Origin: Kordia sp.
GTDB taxonomy: Bacteria > Bacteroidota > Bacteroidia > Flavobacteriales > Flavobacteriaceae
Assembly: GCF_022447245.1 (NCBI RefSeq)
Contig: NZ_JAKVBC010000001.1
Location: 186,001 to 250,000, forward strand
Direction of reading: 5' to 3'
Length of the DNA stretch: 64,000 nt
Part shown: one piece after another, positions 17,915 to 27,110 of the stretch
Layout of the letters: the number at the start of each line of letters is the position of its first letter
How positions within the stretch are numbered: the first letter of the stretch is position 1
The notes under the pieces: model-generated
Seen by the model: only the letters and a program-made list of their open reading frames with translations
Database searches by the model: none
Told to the model about the DNA's origin: nothing
Program-made: the position numbers and the translations under genes

Positions 17915-19182
17915 AAAAAAGTTATCACATAATATTATGTTATATTTTCCCCCTTTTTCTTTTGGCAAATGGCGGTCCTATTGATGAATCAACTATTAGA
18001 AAAGTAGGCGATTTAAAGTTTATAAATACAGCAAGTATAAGTATTATCAATGAAGATTTAGCCATCAAAATTGAGGGAGATTATGCCGAAGTAAAAGTCA
18101 TTTATACACTAAAAAATCATTACAATATTGATGAACATATTTTTTATGCCTTTCCGATAGATTTTGGGTTTTCAAATATAGAAGAAGAACCAGGTTGGAA
18201 AGAAGAATATATCAACTTTATTACCTTCAAAAAAAACGGCGAAGTATTACAGAAAGAATCACAAATTGATTTGCAAACCAACGAAGGTAGAACCCGAAAG
18301 CATTGGTATTTTGTAAAGTTTGATATCGGCAAAAATGAAAAAGAAGTAACGCTTGAAGTACATTATAAATTTAAAGTCGGCTTTGTAGATTTTGCGTATT
18401 CTAAATCTTTTTATCCCGTATTTAATGAACGAACTTTTATCTATGATTTTTCTCCTGCACAATATTGGGGCAATGGAAAAGGAACACCTTTAAATATTTC
18501 GTTAGACATCTCTTCTATCAAGCAACTTCATGGAAAAGTTTTAAAAATGAATGGTATTGATTTTAAAGAGGAAAATGGACTTTATACATTTCAAACAACA
18601 GATTTTGATTTTAAAGAAGCTCCAAATCTTGAAATAGAATACGAACTAAAAACACACAAAGCTTCCGCATATCTCTCAAAGAAATCGGTTAAAAAAGAAC
18701 AAATAAAAAAGATAATCGCTTCTTCTCGATTGGAAAGAAAATATACAAAAGATAATCTGGTTGATTTCAATTTTTCAACCTGCTGGTGTGCAAAACCAAA
18801 AGACAAAAATCCAACACTTACGTTCACTTTTAAAGACAGTATTGATGTAGCCACCATTGTTTTAACCACAGGTTATCTCAAATCAAAAGATACGTATTAC
18901 AATAATAATCGTCTCAAAAAAATAGGCATTACACAACATTATTTGGCCTATGATGGATCCATTAAACAGTATACGTATGAGTTAACGCCAAAAGATATTC
19001 CCTATCAAGAAATAGACTTGAACACTTTTTATAATATGACAGGTCATACCGATTCTGGAGATCTATACAAATATACAACCAAAATTGAAATCAAAGTTTT
19101 AGAAACATATAAAGGAAAGAAATTTAATGACACCTGTATTTCGGAAATACTATTTGCTGGTTATAAACATGGTGCTGATTAG
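17911..19182 (+). CDS. Exported protein with NADase-type glycan-binding domain
   Basis: A 423-residue protein with a signal peptide (SYHIILCYIFPLFLLANGGP). The N-terminal half (about 25-240) is a beta-rich domain (AEVKVIYTLKNHYNIDEHIF) resembling the immunoglobulin-like modules of DUF4424-type proteins. The C-terminal half (about 255-415) matches the discoidin-like NADase-type glycan-binding domain: IIASSRLERKYTKDNLVDFN, then CWCAKPKD, ATIVLTTGYLKS and YYNNNRLKKIGI. That domain usually binds surface glycans. The protein likely sits in the periplasm or on the surface. Its 3' end overlaps the next gene by 56 bp, so the two are probably co-expressed. Confidence 0.7.
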   Translation: MKKSYHIILCYIFPLFLLANGGPIDESTIRKVGDLKFINTASISIINEDLAIKIEGDYAEVKVIYTLKNHYNIDEHIFYAFPIDFGFSNIEEEPGWKEEYINFITFKKNGEVLQKESQIDLQTNEGRTRKHWYFVKFDIGKNEKEVTLEVHYKFKVGFVDFAYSKSFYPVFNERTFIYDFSPAQYWGNGKGTPLNISLDISSIKQLHGKVLKMNGIDFKEENGLYTFQTTDFDFKEAPNLEIEYELKTHKASAYLSKKSVKKEQIKKIIASSRLERKYTKDNLVDFNFSTCWCAKPKDKNPTLTFTFKDSIDVATIVLTTGYLKSKDTYYNNNRLKKIGITQHYLAYDGSIKQYTYELTPKDIPYQEIDLNTFYNMTGHTDSGDLYKYTTKIEIKVLETYKGKKFNDTCISEILFAGYKHGAD

Positions 19183-19885
19183 TTGTTTTTGTTCTGAAGT
19201 GTTAGCGCAACAGCATAAAAAGATAATTCGTATGCATACTTTGAATGATTTTCCGTTCAGGGCAAAAGATTCCATCTATGAAATTGTGCCCATATATAAA
19301 GAATATGCATATGATATAACACAAGAAATTACATATTCATACAAACATGTAGCAACGAAAGATGTACTCTACAATTTTTCTGTGGGAACGCATTTATTCA
19401 GCTTTTCACAACCTAAAGAATTGCCTGAAACAAAATTACCGTTGCATTTAATACAGGATGATATCTATCAAATTGTATACACAAAAAATAAAGGGTATTT
19501 AGGACATTTAGAAGAATTATTGAATATTCCTTTTGTGCTTTCGCCTATATTTTTAGATGAATATGGGCACCAAACCGACTTACGCGTTGCTACGGATTGT
19601 GCCGAGCTTGCCATTTATGGAAAACGAAAACAAGGCATGAAAGTTCCGTACTGTGGGCCAAGAGGAATTATAAAGTATATGCAAAAAACAACGGTTATTA
19701 AAAAAGGAATTATTCTGCATTTTGGACATCAGGTTTCGGTTTTGTATGAAGATCGAGGCATTCCTAATGTAATTGATTGCGGAGACTTGCTCATACACGC
19801 TTATCAACTAAAAGCAGAAATTATTCCACTAAAAGAAACCAATTTACACAACACTCCTTATATTACATACCAATGGAAACAGTAG
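19127..19885 (+). CDS. Exported protein, possibly a papain-like amidase
   Basis: A 252-residue protein with a signal peptide (KYYLLVINMVLISCFCSEVL, then AQQ). Three well-spaced segments could make a Cys-His-Asp triad: RVATDCAELAIYGKRKQGMK, KKGIILHFGHQVSVLYEDRG and NVIDCGDLLIHAY, an order seen in NlpC/P60 and transglutaminase-like enzymes. That assignment is an inference; I do not recognise the exact family. It overlaps the preceding glycan-binding protein gene by 56 bp and the next zinc-ribbon gene by 13 bp, so it belongs to a tight operon. Confidence 0.6.
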   Translation: MTPVFRKYYLLVINMVLISCFCSEVLAQQHKKIIRMHTLNDFPFRAKDSIYEIVPIYKEYAYDITQEITYSYKHVATKDVLYNFSVGTHLFSFSQPKELPETKLPLHLIQDDIYQIVYTKNKGYLGHLEELLNIPFVLSPIFLDEYGHQTDLRVATDCAELAIYGKRKQGMKVPYCGPRGIIKYMQKTTVIKKGIILHFGHQVSVLYEDRGIPNVIDCGDLLIHAYQLKAEIIPLKETNLHNTPYITYQWKQ

Positions 19886-20235
19886 ATCAAAAAAAATGTT
19901 TAGAATGTGGCGCTCCATTTAAAGGTCGTGTCGATAAAAAGTTTTGTAGTGATTATTGTAGAAACGCCTATAACAATCGATTGAATAAAGATGGAAAAAA
20001 TCTGATTCGAAATATCAACAATCGTTTGCGTAAAAACTGGCGTATTTTAGAAGATTTGAACGTAAATCAAAAGACTAAAACTACGAAAGCGAGACTGTTA
20101 GAGAAAGGATTCGATTTTAATTATTTTACCTCTATTTATGTAACAAAATCAAATTCCACCTACTATTATGTATATGATCAAGGCTATTTACCATTAGAAA
20201 ACGAATATTATTTGTTAGTAAAAAAGAACTCTTAA
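19873..20235 (+). CDS. Small zinc-ribbon protein
   Basis: A 120-residue cytoplasmic protein. I use the ATG at 19873, which gives METVDQKKCLECGAPFKGRV and overlaps the previous gene by 13 bp. The four cysteines CxxC (CLEC) and FCSDYC form a zinc ribbon like those of DUF2116-type proteins, followed by RNAYNNRLNK, which is a usual continuation in this family. The rest is lysine- and tyrosine-rich. A nucleic-acid or protein-binding role is likely but unproven. Confidence 0.75.
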   Translation: METVDQKKCLECGAPFKGRVDKKFCSDYCRNAYNNRLNKDGKNLIRNINNRLRKNWRILEDLNVNQKTKTTKARLLEKGFDFNYFTSIYVTKSNSTYYYVYDQGYLPLENEYYLLVKKNS

Positions 20236-20236
20236 G

Positions 20237-20426
20237 ATGACTAAAAAAAATGGAATAATTGTACTAGTTATTGTTGCTGCTGCAACTTTTAGACTATTTC
20301 TTTACTGAAACTATGCGCCTAAAAGTGAAGAATACAAAGCACTACAAAAGTTGATAATATACTTTCAAAAATGGAAGAAAACCTTAAAAAGCCGTAGAAG
20401 ATTCTAAAAATTCAATAAAAGAATAA
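20237..20426 (+). pseudogene. Decayed copy of a small membrane coiled-coil gene
   Basis: Starts MTKKNGIIVLVIVAAATF, like the intact next gene (MTKKKAGLIIITTVVLAIAG). It meets a TGA at 20306-20308 and continues as YAPKSEEYKALQKL, with a further shift to AVEDSKNSIKE and a TAA at 20424-20426. It appears to be a broken tandem paralogue of the gene at 20469. Confidence 0.5.
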
Positions 20427-20468
20427 AGAGCAAAATCGACGGTGATTTTTTTAAAAAAAACATTTGAT

Positions 20469-20762
20469 ATGACTAAAAAGAAAGCTGGTCTTATAATTAT
20501 TACCACAGTAGTTTTAGCAATTGCTGGATCGTTATTCTACAAGAATCACAAAAAACAGCAAGAAAATGAAGCATTCATTGAATCGTTTCAAAAAAGCTTT
20601 TTAAAGTTTAAAGAAAATAAAAAAGAAATTGAGCGCAGAGCACTTCAACAAGCTGAAAAAAGAATGCGCGATTCTATATATAATGCAAAGAAAAAAGAAC
20701 GCGAAACACAACTGGAGCAATTAAAAGAGAATGTCCAAAAGTTGGAAGAAGCAAAACAATAA
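20469..20762 (+). CDS. Small single-helix membrane protein with charged coiled coil
   Basis: A 97-residue protein, started at the ATG at 20469. One N-terminal membrane helix (AGLIIITTVVLAIAGSLFYK) is followed by a highly charged coiled coil (FKENKKEIERRALQQAEKRM and on to KLEEAKQ). No known domain. It probably spans the inner membrane with the coil outside. A broken paralogue lies directly upstream. Confidence 0.55.
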   Translation: MTKKKAGLIIITTVVLAIAGSLFYKNHKKQQENEAFIESFQKSFLKFKENKKEIERRALQQAEKRMRDSIYNAKKKERETQLEQLKENVQKLEEAKQ

Positions 20763-20782
20763 TTAACTAAACAATTAGGAAT

Positions 20783-21464
20783 ATAACACAATTTATCATA
20801 CTTGCATTCATTCTTATCTTCGTTCTTACAATTGTTGTTTTGGGAATTTATTTTAGCCCAAAAAATATAATTTTACGAGAAATCAAAAAAATAAGAAGAA
20901 CTTCAATTCACAGTGTTCGCAATCATGAATATGCCAAAATTGTTGGAAAAGCAAAGTATGCTGGTCAGCCTTTAATTGCACTTTAAGCAAACGCAAATGT
21001 GTATATTACGATATAAAAGTAAAAGAGAAGCGCAGAAAACATTGGAAAATTATCATACACGATGTTCAGTTTCAAGATTTCTTCATTCAAGCAGGAACAG
21101 AAAATGCCGTTATTCATTTGAATAATACTCTCAAAGACAAAAAAAGAATTCACCTGGTAGCCGATCATAAACTCAATTCTGGCGTTTTTAATAATGCTGA
21201 TGAAAAGACAGAACAGTTTTCGAGGCAATACGGTAAAAATAGTAAGGTAGCTTCGGTTTAAACAGAACGCTCCACTACACCCAACGCATCATAGAACAAG
21301 ACGAAGAAATCGCCGTAATGGGTATTGGAAAATGGATAACTGTTGACAAACCAATTGATAGCTATTCCGGTACTAGAATTTTGGCTTTATCAGGAACGAA
21401 AAAGCAAAAATTACTAATTACAGATGAGCCAAAAGCTATGGAACGTGCAAACCGTAAGTTATAA
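20783..21464 (+). pseudogene. Broken GIDE-domain membrane protein (E3-ligase-like family)
   Basis: The likely start codon has become ATA at 20783 (then TQFIILAFILIFVLTIVVLG). The frame continues through NHEYAKIVGKAKYAGQPLIA and stops. A single missing base near 20982 joins it to SKRKCVYYDIKVKEKRRKHW in another frame, and a second shift near 21257 joins GLNRTLHYTQRIIEQDEEIA, then VMGIGKW, ending at 21464. The order of an N-terminal membrane helix, a KIVGKA...PL.. block with a YYD strand and a final E-E-x-A-V-x-G-x-G motif is that of GIDE-type proteins, bacterial relatives of mitochondrial MUL1 without a RING domain. The intact family has about 230-300 residues. Confidence 0.65.
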
Positions 21465-21935
21465 TTATTTCCAATTCTGCCCTTTTAACTTCATGGCAGC
21501 TTTTAAAATATCTTTTTGACTAATTTGCCCAACTAGTTTGCCATTTTCTACAATTGGAAAACGTCTTCTTTTGGATTGAAGAAATTTACTGGCTGCATCA
21601 AAAATATTGAGGTTTCCGTCAATAGTTTCAACATTTTTTACCATGTGTGCTTCTATCTTGTTGTGCTCAAACGGCATATTGTAATAACGACTATCCGAAA
21701 TTTGTTTGATGCAATCTCCTTCCGAAATAATGCCAACTAATTCATTTTTATCATTCACTACTGGTCCGCCAGATATTTTATGCTGAATCAGTTTTTGAAT
21801 CACTTCTTCTACGGTTTGTTCAGGTTTGAAAGTGATTAAGTTTCGCGACATATAATCGCTTACTTTTAGGGCTTCTGCTTTGCTTGTAGTTGTTGCTTGT
21901 GACTTTCGCGCTCCTTGAAAACTCTTTATTGCCAT
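21465..21935 (-). CDS. CBS-domain pair protein
   Basis: A 156-residue cytoplasmic protein built of two CBS motifs (about residues 27-80 and 95-150): VSDYMSRNLITFKPEQTVEE, KISGGPVVNDKNELVGIISE, and MVKNVETIDGNLNIFDAASK with RRFPIVENGKLVGQISQKDI. A CBS pair binds adenine nucleotides and usually reports energy state to a partner. There is no fused effector domain. It ends immediately against the broken GIDE gene and reads toward it. Confidence 0.88.
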   Translation of the reverse strand: MAIKSFQGARKSQATTTSKAEALKVSDYMSRNLITFKPEQTVEEVIQKLIQHKISGGPVVNDKNELVGIISEGDCIKQISDSRYYNMPFEHNKIEAHMVKNVETIDGNLNIFDAASKFLQSKRRRFPIVENGKLVGQISQKDILKAAMKLKGQNWK

Positions 21936-22047
21936 GACTTTAGGTTTTTTTAGATTCTCTTAAAGTTACTCATTTTTCATTAGTTAACCTAAAACATTAC
22001 ATACTTCGCTTTTTCTGTATACTTTTTTAGTATTTTTAAGCAACCAT

Positions 22048-22063
22048 TCAATCAATCAATCAA
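22048..22063 (+). repeat. Four TCAA repeats directly before the M28 peptidase start
   Basis: TCAATCAATCAATCAA, four perfect tetranucleotide copies, ends one base before the ATG at 22065, where a ribosome binding site would lie. Slippage would change leader spacing. Confidence 0.8.
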
Positions 22064-22064
22064 T

Positions 22065-24344
22065 ATGACTACACCAAGAGCACGCTATACATTTTTATCG
22101 TTTATCCTTATTGCATGTGCAGTATACTACAGTTTTAAAACCGTAATGCCGCAAAGTCTTACGGAAGAAAATGTTCCCAAAGAAGAATTTTCAACCGTTC
22201 GCGCTTTTACACATGTAACTGAAATGGCAAAAGAACCGCATTATGTGGGTTCTAAAGCACATGCCGAGGTTCGTAATTATATTGTTGCTGAATTGAAGAA
22301 GCTCGGACTAAATCCAACGGTACAGGAAGGGTTTACACTCGATGCTTCTGGAAATATGTCCAAACCTAAAAATGTATTGGCACGCATTAAAGGAAAAAAT
22401 TCTACCAAAGCGCTATTGTTATTGTCACATTACGATAGTGATCCACATTCTGCTATTGGAGCGAGTGACGCTGCTAGTGGAGTTGCGACAATTTTAGAAG
22501 GAACTCGCGCTTTTTTAGCCAAAGGAGAACAACCTGAAAATGATATCATTTTATTATTATCAGATGGAGAAGAATTAGGTTTGAATGGCGCTAATTTGTT
22601 TGTAAATGAACATCCTTGGGCAAAAGATGTTGGTTTGGTGCTCAATTTTGAAGCACGTGGAAGTGGCGGACCAAGTATTATGCTACTAGAAACCAATAAT
22701 GGAAATGCCAAACTTATTAAAGCATTTCAAGATGCTGGCTTGCGTTATCCTGTAGGAAACTCGCTTGCGTATAGTATTTATAAAATGCTTCCGAATGATA
22801 CAGATTTGACTGTTTTTAGAGAAGATAGAAATATTCAAGGATTCAACTTTGCTTTTATTGACGATCATTACGATTATCACACTGAAAATGATAACGTAGA
22901 AAATTTGGACTTTAATACCTTAACGCACCAAGGAACCTACTTGATGCCATTGCTTGACTATTTTTCCAAGCAAGATTTAACACAAATTACAACAGATGAG
23001 GATTTAATCTATTTTAACAGTCCACTAGGTTTTCATGCGTATCCATTCAGTTGGATTTTCCCAATTTTGATTGTAATTGCCCTTTTATTTGTTGGATTAC
23101 TTTGGTACGGATTTAGAAAACGAATGCTTTCAACTAAAGGAATTTTACAAGGATTTCTACCTTTTATCATTGGATTGGTTGCCAGTTGCGGATTGACCAT
23201 ATTACTTTGGATTATTTTTAAATGGATGTATCCACATTATGCAGAAATTCAACACGGATTTACTTATAATGGCTATGTCTATATTTCATTATTTGCCTTT
23301 TTTGCCTTAGGAATCATCTTTTATGTATATCATAAATTTGGTAAAAAAGTAACAGCTGCCAACTTATCCATTGCTCCTTTATTCCTTTGGATTATTATTA
23401 CAACTTTAGCTGGGATTTACTTAGATGGAGCTAGTTTCATTGCCATTCCAGTATTTTTTATGTTGGTTTCGTTGTTTATTCTTATAAAGCAAAAAGACAA
23501 TCCATTGACCTTATTGTATACGGTTTTGGCTTTTCCTGCTATATTTATTTTAGTGCCTTTTATCAAACTAATTCCTGTCGGTTTGGGACTCAAAATTATT
23601 GCAGTTGTTCCCTTATTAGTCGTGTTAATTTTTGGATTAATGGTGCCTGTTTTCGGGTTGTATAAACGTCCAAAATGGACAGCACGTTTGTTTTTCTTAT
23701 TGACGATTATTGCCTTTTTTGTAGCGCATTCACGATCTGATTTTACAGAAGAACGACAAAAACCAAACAGTTTGGTCTATATTTTAGATGCCAATCAACA
23801 AAAGGCAAGCTGGAATACGTATGATGGCATTTTAGACGATTGGACAAAGAATTACATTAAAGATGAAACAAATGTATCAAAATCGAAAGATGTGATGGAT
23901 AGCAAGTATAAATCTGGATTTACGTATACACAAGACGCGCCTGTAAAGCAAATTCCATTGCCATTGATAGAAACATTAAAAGATACTATCTATAACAATG
24001 CACGTTATATTGATATTAAAATTACGCCGCAACGAGACGTAAATCGTATGGAAGTGTTTAGTAGTCATGCTAAATTTGCTTCTGCCAAAGCAAATGGACT
24101 TGACATTAAGTATCCAAATAATGATTGGAATCGTTTGACCAGTTATTATGTGTCTGACAATGATCCGTTAGAATTGTCATTTACCGTGAAACCAAATGCA
24201 ACTCCTGAGTTAATTTTATATGAAGCTTCTTTTGATTTGATGAAAAATCCATTGTTTTCCATTCCGCCGCGAGCAAAGGATATGATGCCACGACCATTTG
24301 TATTGAATGATGCTGTTATTGTAAAGAAGACAATTAAGCTTTAG
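22065..24344 (+). CDS. M28-family aminopeptidase with C-terminal membrane domain
   Basis: A 759-residue inner-membrane protein. One N-terminal helix precedes a zinc aminopeptidase domain (about 50-310) with all M28 ligands: LLSHYDSDPHSAIGASDAAS, SDGEELGL with the Glu pair, NFEARG, and a late His in FIDDHYDYHTENDN. About eight helices follow (330-560), then a beta-rich C-terminal periplasmic domain. This layout matches eukaryotic ER metallopeptidase 1-like and flavobacterial M28 proteins. It likely trims N-terminal residues of exported peptides. A TCAA microsatellite sits at its ribosome binding region. Confidence 0.88.
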   Translation: MTTPRARYTFLSFILIACAVYYSFKTVMPQSLTEENVPKEEFSTVRAFTHVTEMAKEPHYVGSKAHAEVRNYIVAELKKLGLNPTVQEGFTLDASGNMSKPKNVLARIKGKNSTKALLLLSHYDSDPHSAIGASDAASGVATILEGTRAFLAKGEQPENDIILLLSDGEELGLNGANLFVNEHPWAKDVGLVLNFEARGSGGPSIMLLETNNGNAKLIKAFQDAGLRYPVGNSLAYSIYKMLPNDTDLTVFREDRNIQGFNFAFIDDHYDYHTENDNVENLDFNTLTHQGTYLMPLLDYFSKQDLTQITTDEDLIYFNSPLGFHAYPFSWIFPILIVIALLFVGLLWYGFRKRMLSTKGILQGFLPFIIGLVASCGLTILLWIIFKWMYPHYAEIQHGFTYNGYVYISLFAFFALGIIFYVYHKFGKKVTAANLSIAPLFLWIIITTLAGIYLDGASFIAIPVFFMLVSLFILIKQKDNPLTLLYTVLAFPAIFILVPFIKLIPVGLGLKIIAVVPLLVVLIFGLMVPVFGLYKRPKWTARLFFLLTIIAFFVAHSRSDFTEERQKPNSLVYILDANQQKASWNTYDGILDDWTKNYIKDETNVSKSKDVMDSKYKSGFTYTQDAPVKQIPLPLIETLKDTIYNNARYIDIKITPQRDVNRMEVFSSHAKFASAKANGLDIKYPNNDWNRLTSYYVSDNDPLELSFTVKPNATPELILYEASFDLMKNPLFSIPPRAKDMMPRPFVLNDAVIVKKTIKL

Positions 24345-24997
24345 TTATTATATACATACTTAAAAGTCATTTTCTTTTGCGACTCAAATCCGTTGATGAC
24401 CAAAGAATCGATCAATTGATTTTTGTTGTAATAATAGTGCATGCTGTTTTTTCCAGGCATCAATTCGCCACAGCAAAATACAAGATCATTTCCATAGCTT
24501 AGTATTATTTGTTTTGCACGATTGATTTTATAAGGTCCTGTACTTCTGTTATCTATAAAATTATGTATGCTTTTTTGTAAGCTTGTAGCATCTGTATTTG
24601 TGTATTGTGTTCTTTCTTTTGTATGCTGATTGTATTTAGAAACCACTTTTGGTATAGGTATATTCACTGTAGTTATTACTGATATTGTACAATCCTATGA
24701 TTAATCCCTGATGATTTATTTTATATGTGTTTTCACCAACAATATGAAGATTCTCAATCTTCTGTTTTTTTAAAGTTTCACCTCTCCCTAATAATAACTG
24801 AGTTGATAAATATTCAGAAGCATCAAACGGTTCAAAACCCGTTTCATCAACCGTAATTACTGCTGTTTTTTAGGAAGACTATCAAGCTGCTGAGAAGTTT
24901 CAACTGTTTTCTTTGGTTGTTGTTTCTCCGTTTTTGTAGTATCGCTACAAGAAATCAAAACGGATAAAACCACAATTAGTATGACGCTATTTTTCAT
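24341..24997 (-). pseudogene. Frameshifted small lipoprotein gene
   Basis: The minus strand from the ATG at 24995-24997 encodes a lipoprotein signal (KNSVILIVVLSVLISCSDTT), then stops after PKKQQ. The next frame gives TAVITVDETGFEPFDASEYL and NTYKINHQGLIIGLYNISNN, and a third shift enters IPIPKVVSKYNQHTKERTQY, ending at 24341. At least two indels separate the parts. The joined product of about 215 residues is not a family I recognise. The final part overlaps the end of the convergent M28 gene by 4 bp. Confidence 0.65.
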
Positions 24998-25020
24998 ATT
25001 CAAATTATCATTACGATTAG

Positions 25021-25743
25021 CTAGCTTTGTATTTTTTTCAATATCAATTGTTTTTCCTTTTCTGAATTACTTGATTTTTTAAAGTGTTCCATCATCCAAT
25101 ATTTGGCCAGTTCTTTATCTCCTTTTTGTTTGTACAAAAAAGCCAATACATATTCAGAAGATATGACTCGTCGTGCAATTTCATACACAGGATTTTCTAT
25201 ATCTTTTAAAAGCGCTGCAATGTTTTGATCAATTGTATTTTTTTCAGCAAACCATTTGTTTAATTTTGGAATATTTTTATGCAATACTCGATTCAGACTT
25301 TTTCTAAATTTCTCTTCGTTTACCGTACTTATTCTATCAGGATTAATAGGTTTGTTTTTTTCATAGCTATTTTGCCAACCTTCTAAGCGTTTGAAATAAA
25401 TAATTTTTGTTGATTTTTCTGTTCTGTGATTCACGAGTCTTTTCCCCGAAATTGTAGGAACATATTCAAAACAATTACCAAACGAGAAAGAACCGCCAAA
25501 ACCTTTAAATACATTATACTCCACAACATGTTTTATTCCATCCTCATTAAAATCGCTAAACCATATATATTTTCCATTCCAGTTTTTTAGTCCAATTTCG
25601 TTAAATTTAGGCGTAACAACTTCTTTAAAAATTGCGAGTCTTTTATCTAAAAGAACTTCATCTAAATTTTTTATGTCATCGAACAATTCGTCAATAACTT
25701 TTTGTCTATTAAAGCTATCTATAATTTTATTGAAAATGTTCAT
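25021..25743 (-). CDS. Hypothetical protein, DUF4304-like
   Basis: A 240-residue cytoplasmic protein without signal peptide or membrane helices. The N-terminal helix, VTPKFNEIGLKNWNGKYIWF, and the following beta hairpin resemble DUF4304-type proteins. The C-terminal region (EYVLAFLYKQKGDKELAKYW) is helical like a TPR. The assignment is loose. A similar layout occurs in the protein at 60651-61325. Confidence 0.5.
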   Translation of the reverse strand: MNIFNKIIDSFNRQKVIDELFDDIKNLDEVLLDKRLAIFKEVVTPKFNEIGLKNWNGKYIWFSDFNEDGIKHVVEYNVFKGFGGSFSFGNCFEYVPTISGKRLVNHRTEKSTKIIYFKRLEGWQNSYEKNKPINPDRISTVNEEKFRKSLNRVLHKNIPKLNKWFAEKNTIDQNIAALLKDIENPVYEIARRVISSEYVLAFLYKQKGDKELAKYWMMEHFKKSSNSEKEKQLILKKIQS

Positions 25744-25820
25744 ATTTCAGGTTCCCATTATTAGTTTGACATACTGAAGTAACTTCTAATTTACTCAAAA
25801 AACTGAGTTTAATTCATCAA

Positions 25821-25850
25821 AAAAGCCTGAACTTCAACATTCAGGCTTTT
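25821..25850 (-). terminator. Bidirectional terminator
   Basis: AAAAGCCTGAA (25821-25831) and TTCAGGCTTTT (25840-25850) form an 11-bp stem with A and T tracts on both sides. It ends the minus-strand kinase operon. Confidence 0.85.
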
Positions 25851-25859
25851 AGTTTGAAT

Positions 25860-26402
25860 TTATATGTATTTTTTTATTTCGAAAAGAACTTTTTCAACAT
25901 TGCTATGGAAGTCAGTTTTACCGTCTAATCGCAATACATTACAGTTTAGTGATATAATCCATTGGGTATGCACTTCAAGGGTTGTTCCATTAAAGTAAGG
26001 ATTGTCATAGTGATGTGCCCAATCTAAAAATGCATTAGAAGTTTCGCTGATTTTCGTATTGGTCAAAAGTTGATTTCCATACCGCTCTATTTCACGTTTT
26101 TTGAGTCGTTCAATTCTTTCTGTTTGCTCTAATGTGATAAATACAGCTAAATCAAATGCAGTTTGCCATGCTGCTCCCCAATTTACCAAGGAACCACTTA
26201 CAATTACATTGCTTGTCTTTTCAAAATCTCTTCTTATATTTTGATTGCGTTCTTGTGGTGGGACTTTTTCTTGAAAAGGTATTTCTGTTTTTTTCCAATA
26301 ATAATCGTCAGAATCTAAATGAGTAGAATTTGTCCTCTTAGCAATTTCTTTAGCCAAAGACGTTTTTCCACATCCTGATGCTCCAAATACCAATATTTTC
26401 AT
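25860..26402 (-). CDS. P-loop adenylate-kinase-like NTPase
   Basis: A 180-residue cytoplasmic protein with a Walker A motif at the N-terminus (LVFGASGCGKTSLAKEIAKR), THLDSDDYYWKK as the acceptor-binding region, and a later RIERLKKREIERYG lid-like arginine segment. This is the pattern of shikimate-kinase or adenylate-kinase-like small kinases annotated as AAA family; the phosphate acceptor is unknown. Its start overlaps the stop of the upstream membrane protein gene by 4 bp (ATGA), so the two are translationally coupled. Confidence 0.75.
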   Translation of the reverse strand: MKILVFGASGCGKTSLAKEIAKRTNSTHLDSDDYYWKKTEIPFQEKVPPQERNQNIRRDFEKTSNVIVSGSLVNWGAAWQTAFDLAVFITLEQTERIERLKKREIERYGNQLLTNTKISETSNAFLDWAHHYDNPYFNGTTLEVHTQWIISLNCNVLRLDGKTDFHSNVEKVLFEIKKYI

Positions 26403-27040
26403 GGTTTTACTTTATTTTTTATAAGATAGACGCCGCTTGATAAAATCCAAAATGCAATACTGAATGTAAATATTCTAAAACCTGTCAAACTTGTAAAAAC
26501 AAATGCTGTTACAAATCCTATGATCGCAAAAAGAGCAATGGCAATTCCCAAATAACCAATCCATCTCGGAAATATTCGCTTTGCCAAAATGATCATTGAA
26601 TATATAAAAATTGAAAGGCAACAAGCAATGATAAAAATATAGTCTAACGGTAGATTGATTGCAAAACTAAAATTACTAATTGGTTTTAATATGTCCATCG
26701 TTTCAGTTAATCTATCTGAATATTGATGGAGAAAGTATGGCAAAACCAATCCATTGAATAATGCTGCAAACATGGCTGCAATAAGACCAAAAGCAATAAT
26801 TATAAAGGACAACAAAGAAAACCTGTATGTATCCAAAAGACATACGCTGAGTCCGTAAAATCCAAACAAAACGATTGGCAAGCTAACGATAGCTAAAGAA
26901 TGTGCTGTCGTGATAATGTTATAAATGCTAATAATACGTTCAATACTTCCTCCTAAAGGATGTAGTAGCATTGTAAAAATGATGAGTAACGCACCGCTAA
27001 TAAGTGAAATTCCTGTGCTTCTGTAAAAATGATTTTTCAT
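26399..27040 (-). CDS. Six-helix membrane protein, DUF4386-like
   Basis: A 213-residue integral membrane protein with about six hydrophobic helices, starting STGISLISGALLIIFTMLLH. The PLDYIFIIACCLSIFIYSMI and RWIGYLGIAIALFAIIGF segments resemble the DUF4386 family. Function unknown. It is coupled to the downstream kinase and lies 70 bp after a Crp/Fnr regulator gene on the same strand, which may control it. Confidence 0.65.
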   Translation of the reverse strand: MKNHFYRSTGISLISGALLIIFTMLLHPLGGSIERIISIYNIITTAHSLAIVSLPIVLFGFYGLSVCLLDTYRFSLLSFIIIAFGLIAAMFAALFNGLVLPYFLHQYSDRLTETMDILKPISNFSFAINLPLDYIFIIACCLSIFIYSMIILAKRIFPRWIGYLGIAIALFAIIGFVTAFVFTSLTGFRIFTFSIAFWILSSGVYLIKNKVKP

Positions 27041-27110
27041 TGCTTATATATTTTTAAACAACAAATATCAATAGTATACAGAAAAGTGACACTTGATCGA
27101 AATCAAGAAA

